A DNA stretch of 64,000 nt from NCBI RefSeq assembly GCF_002214185.1, contig NZ_CP022161.1:1859767-1923766 (forward strand), in the 5' to 3' direction. Position numbers and translations under genes: made by a program. Positions 61,995-64,000 of the stretch are shown one piece after another (positions within the stretch are counted from its first letter, which is position 1; the number at the start of each line of letters is the position of its first letter). The stretch comes from Streptomyces capitiformicae. GTDB lineage: Bacteria > Actinomycetota > Actinomycetes > Streptomycetales > Streptomycetaceae. The notes beneath the pieces are model-generated. The model ran no database searches. It was not told the DNA's origin and was given only the letters and a program-made list of their open reading frames with translations.

Positions 61995-62780
61995 TCAGAC
62001 GTTCACGCCGTGCGAGCGCAGGTACGCGACGGGGTCGATGTCCGAGCCGTACTCGGCGGTCGTCCGGGCCTCGAAGTGCAGATGCGCGCCGGTGACGTTG
62101 CCGGTCGCACCGGAGAGGCCTATCTGCTGGCCGGGGGTGACCGTCTGGCCGACGGAGACGGCTATGGACGACAGGTGGCCGTACTGGGTGTACGTGCCGT
62201 CGTTCATCTTGATGACGATGTTGTTGCCGTAGGCACCACCCCAGCCCGCCTCGACGACGGTGCCGGAGCCGACCGCCAGGACGGCCGTGCCGGACGCCGC
62301 GTGGAAGTCGACACCGGTGTGGCTGCCGGAGGACCAGACGGCGCCACCGGTCTTGTAGCCGGTGGAGACGTACGAGCCGCTGATGGGGGCGACATAGGAG
62401 TTGAGGCGCTCGCGCTCGGCGGCGCGGGCGGCGCGCGCCTTGGCCTCCTCCCGCTCCTCGGCCGCCTTGCGCTCCTGCTCGGCCTTCTCGGCGGCGGCCT
62501 TGCGGGCCTCCTCCTGTGCCTTCTGCTTGGCGGCGGCCACCTCGGCGGCCTGCTGCTGGGCGATGGCCTGGGCGTCGACCTGCTCGGCGACCGTGTCACC
62601 GAGCGCGATGATCTGGTTCAGGCCGGTCTGCTCGGGGGCGGGCTCCGCGGCGAGCGCCGGGACGGACACGGTGCCGATGACACCGGTGGTCGTGAGAGCG
62701 GCGACGCCCACGGTCCTCGTGGTCGTGCGCTGCACGCGGCGGGGACGGCGGTGCTTCCCGGGGGCGCGGGTGAACGCCAT
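61995..62780 (-). CDS. Secreted M23 metallopeptidase
   Basis: A 261-residue peptidoglycan endopeptidase. It has a signal peptide (basic N-terminus, hydrophobic core, ending near ALAA at about 44), a long alanine/glutamate/lysine-rich coiled coil (60-125) and a C-terminal M23/LytM domain with zinc motifs HTGVDFH and GAHLHFE. The ydaO (c-di-AMP) riboswitch directly upstream shows it is a c-di-AMP-controlled cell-wall hydrolase, as for related Streptomyces genes. Confidence 0.93.
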   Translation of the reverse strand: MAFTRAPGKHRRPRRVQRTTTRTVGVAALTTTGVIGTVSVPALAAEPAPEQTGLNQIIALGDTVAEQVDAQAIAQQQAAEVAAAKQKAQEEARKAAAEKAEQERKAAEEREEAKARAARAAERERLNSYVAPISGSYVSTGYKTGGAVWSSGSHTGVDFHAASGTAVLAVGSGTVVEAGWGGAYGNNIVIKMNDGTYTQYGHLSSIAVSVGQTVTPGQQIGLSGATGNVTGAHLHFEARTTAEYGSDIDPVAYLRSHGVNV

Positions 62781-62808
62781 GAAGAGGCTGGTCCTTTCCT
62801 TCCCTCTC

Positions 62809-62961
62809 GCCTACCGGGTTAGCTGACGGGTTCGGAGCAGGAAGGTCTCCTACGGAAGCCCCTCGTTTCGCGGCGCTTCGCGAAGGGCGTCCGATTCACC
62901 CCAGGGACTGCGGTGGGTCCCCGGCTCCCCTGGCTCGCGCCGTACGGGGACTCGGCGATGA
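62809..62961 (-). ncRNA. ydaO-type c-di-AMP riboswitch
   Basis: On the minus strand the leader reads CGCCGAGTCC, then AGGGGAGCCGGGGACC, CTGGGGTGAATCGG, GTAGGAGACC and CCCGTCAGCTAACC ending GGTAGGCG. These are the conserved blocks of the ydaO/yuaA aptamer, in order. It ends about 30 nt before the M23 gene start. Confidence 0.93.
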
Positions 62962-63106
62962 CTGTCCGGTGCCGCGGGCGCGGCGAACTGCTGGCGAACA
63001 GCCGGACTGACGCTAAGCGGGCCGCCGTTGAAATAACAAACGCATCACGGGTTTTGAGGCGTACGCCACAGGGCAGACGTGCAACCTCCCCCATCAATAT
63101 GGACAA

Positions 63107-63144
63107 ACGGGCCCCTGGTGACTCTTCCGTCACCAGGGGCCCGT
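63107..63144 (-). terminator. Terminator after the M16 peptidase gene
   Basis: A 15-bp perfect stem ACGGGCCCCTGGTGA / TCACCAGGGGCCCGT, 8-nt loop, followed on the minus strand by TTTGTCC. Confidence 0.9.
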
Positions 63145-63179
63145 AATGCGCGTACTTCTGCCCCAGCTCTACTCGGCCT

Positions 63180-64000
63180 CTACTCGGCCGGTACGACGGT
63201 GACTTCGCCGATGCCGAGGGCCCTGACCGGCTCCTCGATCTGGGCGGCGTCACCGACGAGGACGGTCACCAGACGGTCCACCGGGAAGGCGCTCACGGCG
63301 GCCGCGGTGGCCTCCACGGTGCCGGTGGCGGCGAGCTGTTGGTACAGCGTCGACTGGTAGTCGTCCGGCAGGTGCTGCTCGACCTGGTCGGCCAGCGTGC
63401 TCGCCACGGCCGCGGCCGTCTCGAACTTGAGGGGGGCGACCCCGACGAGGTTCTGCACGGCGACGTCGCGCTCGGCGTCGGTCAGCCCCTCTGCGGCGAG
63501 GGTGCGCAGCACCGTCCACAGGTCGTCCAGCGCCGGCCCGGTGTTCGGGGTGTCGACGGAGCCACTGATGGCGAGCATCGCGACACCCGACCCGTCGGGC
63601 GCGGAGCGCAGCACCTGGCCGAACGCGCGCACACCGTAGGTGTAGCCCTTCTCCTCGCGCAGGACGCGGTCCAGCCGGGAGGTGAGGGTGCCGCCGAGGC
63701 AGTAGGTGCCGAGCACCTGAGCCGGCCACACGCGGTCGTGCCGGTCGGCGCCCACACGGCCGATGAGCAGCTGCGTCTGGACGGACCCGGGGCGGTCCAC
63801 GATGACGACCCGCCCGGTGTCGTCGGCGCTCACGGGCGGAACGGGGCGCGGCTTGGCCGCAGAGCCGGTCCAGGCGCCCAGGGTGTCGCCGAGCAGCGCG
63901 TCGAGGTCGACCCCGGTGAGGTCGCCGACGACCACGGCGGTGGCCGTGGCGGGGCGTACGTGGTTCTCGTAGAAGGCGCGTACGGCCGCGGAGTCGATCC
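63180..64000 (-). CDS. M16 family metallopeptidase, C-terminal part (runs off right edge)
   Basis: At least 273 codons. It begins mid-protein with YENHVRPATATAVVVGD, the start of the second M16 structural domain, then GGTLTSRLDRVLREEKGYTYGV and a helical tail. The catalytic HxxEH motif must lie in the missing N-terminal part, unless this is the inactive subunit of a two-protein M16 pair. It ends with TAG at 63180. Confidence 0.9.
   Translation of the reverse strand, partial: IDSAAVRAFYENHVRPATATAVVVGDLTGVDLDALLGDTLGAWTGSAAKPRPVPPVSADDTGRVVIVDRPGSVQTQLLIGRVGADRHDRVWPAQVLGTYCLGGTLTSRLDRVLREEKGYTYGVRAFGQVLRSAPDGSGVAMLAISGSVDTPNTGPALDDLWTVLRTLAAEGLTDAERDVAVQNLVGVAPLKFETAAAVASTLADQVEQHLPDDYQSTLYQQLAATGTVEATAAAVSAFPVDRLVTVLVGDAAQIEEPVRALGIGEVTVVPAE

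Overview
The window is high-G+C actinomycete DNA and almost certainly a Streptomyces chromosome. The evidence is the codon bias, the GTG and TTG starts, sepH, cutRS, an HPr gene preceded by DasR-type operators, a c-di-AMP (ydaO) riboswitch ahead of an M23 peptidase gene, and an XRE-DUF5753/DUF397 pair. It splits into a defence island (about 1-28.4 kb) and conserved chromosomal core (about 29.1-64 kb).

Island (1-28.4 kb). A complete type 2 BREX (phage growth limitation, Pgl) gene set lies on the minus strand: pglW (NERD plus kinase), pglX (adenine methyltransferase), pglY (ATPase), pglZ (alkaline-phosphatase fold), brxD (ATPase) and brxHI (helicase, cut by the left edge). pglY-pglZ-brxD-brxHI form one unit with 4-bp overlaps. 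Accessory genes, mostly on the opposite strand, sit between the core genes. Between pglW and pglX is a tightly overlapped trio: a HEPN-like protein, a KGGVGR-variant ParA-type ATPase and a P-loop ATPase. Between pglX and pglY are an XRE-DUF5753/DUF397 pair with a divergent RsbW-like kinase, a cysteine-rich orphan, and a 1096-residue SF1 helicase fused to a PLD nuclease and a zinc ribbon. The middle of pglX, its probable target-recognition region, is much richer in A+T than its flanks, which suggests exchange of specificity. The nested trio and the helicase-nuclease are the best candidates for undescribed defence components.

Core (29.1-64 kb). A potassium-related stretch holds an rRNA methyltransferase gene, a KimA-like K+ importer, two overlapping TrkA genes, DUF3159 and OB-fold genes, and kdpE-kdpD without kdpFABC. 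Next come the DUF3710-dut-thioesterase operon, DUF3093, DUF4193, the cutRS two-component system, an inositol monophosphatase, ferrochelatase, an MFS transporter with a sugar-lactone oxidase, sepH, a sulfurtransferase, two VOC proteins, thymidine kinase, a phosphodiesterase with DUF5998, a GNAT/acyl-CoA-ligase fusion, HPr (ptsH), a GntR regulator, the riboswitch-controlled M23 peptidase and the end of an M16 peptidase gene.

Other structure. Three genes (kdpE, the DUF3710 gene and the GNAT/ligase gene) end in tandem duplications that carry copies of the stop-codon region. A Streptomyces-type palindromic repeat lies in frame inside the GNAT/ligase gene. I saw no tRNA, rRNA, CRISPR array, integrase or insertion sequence.
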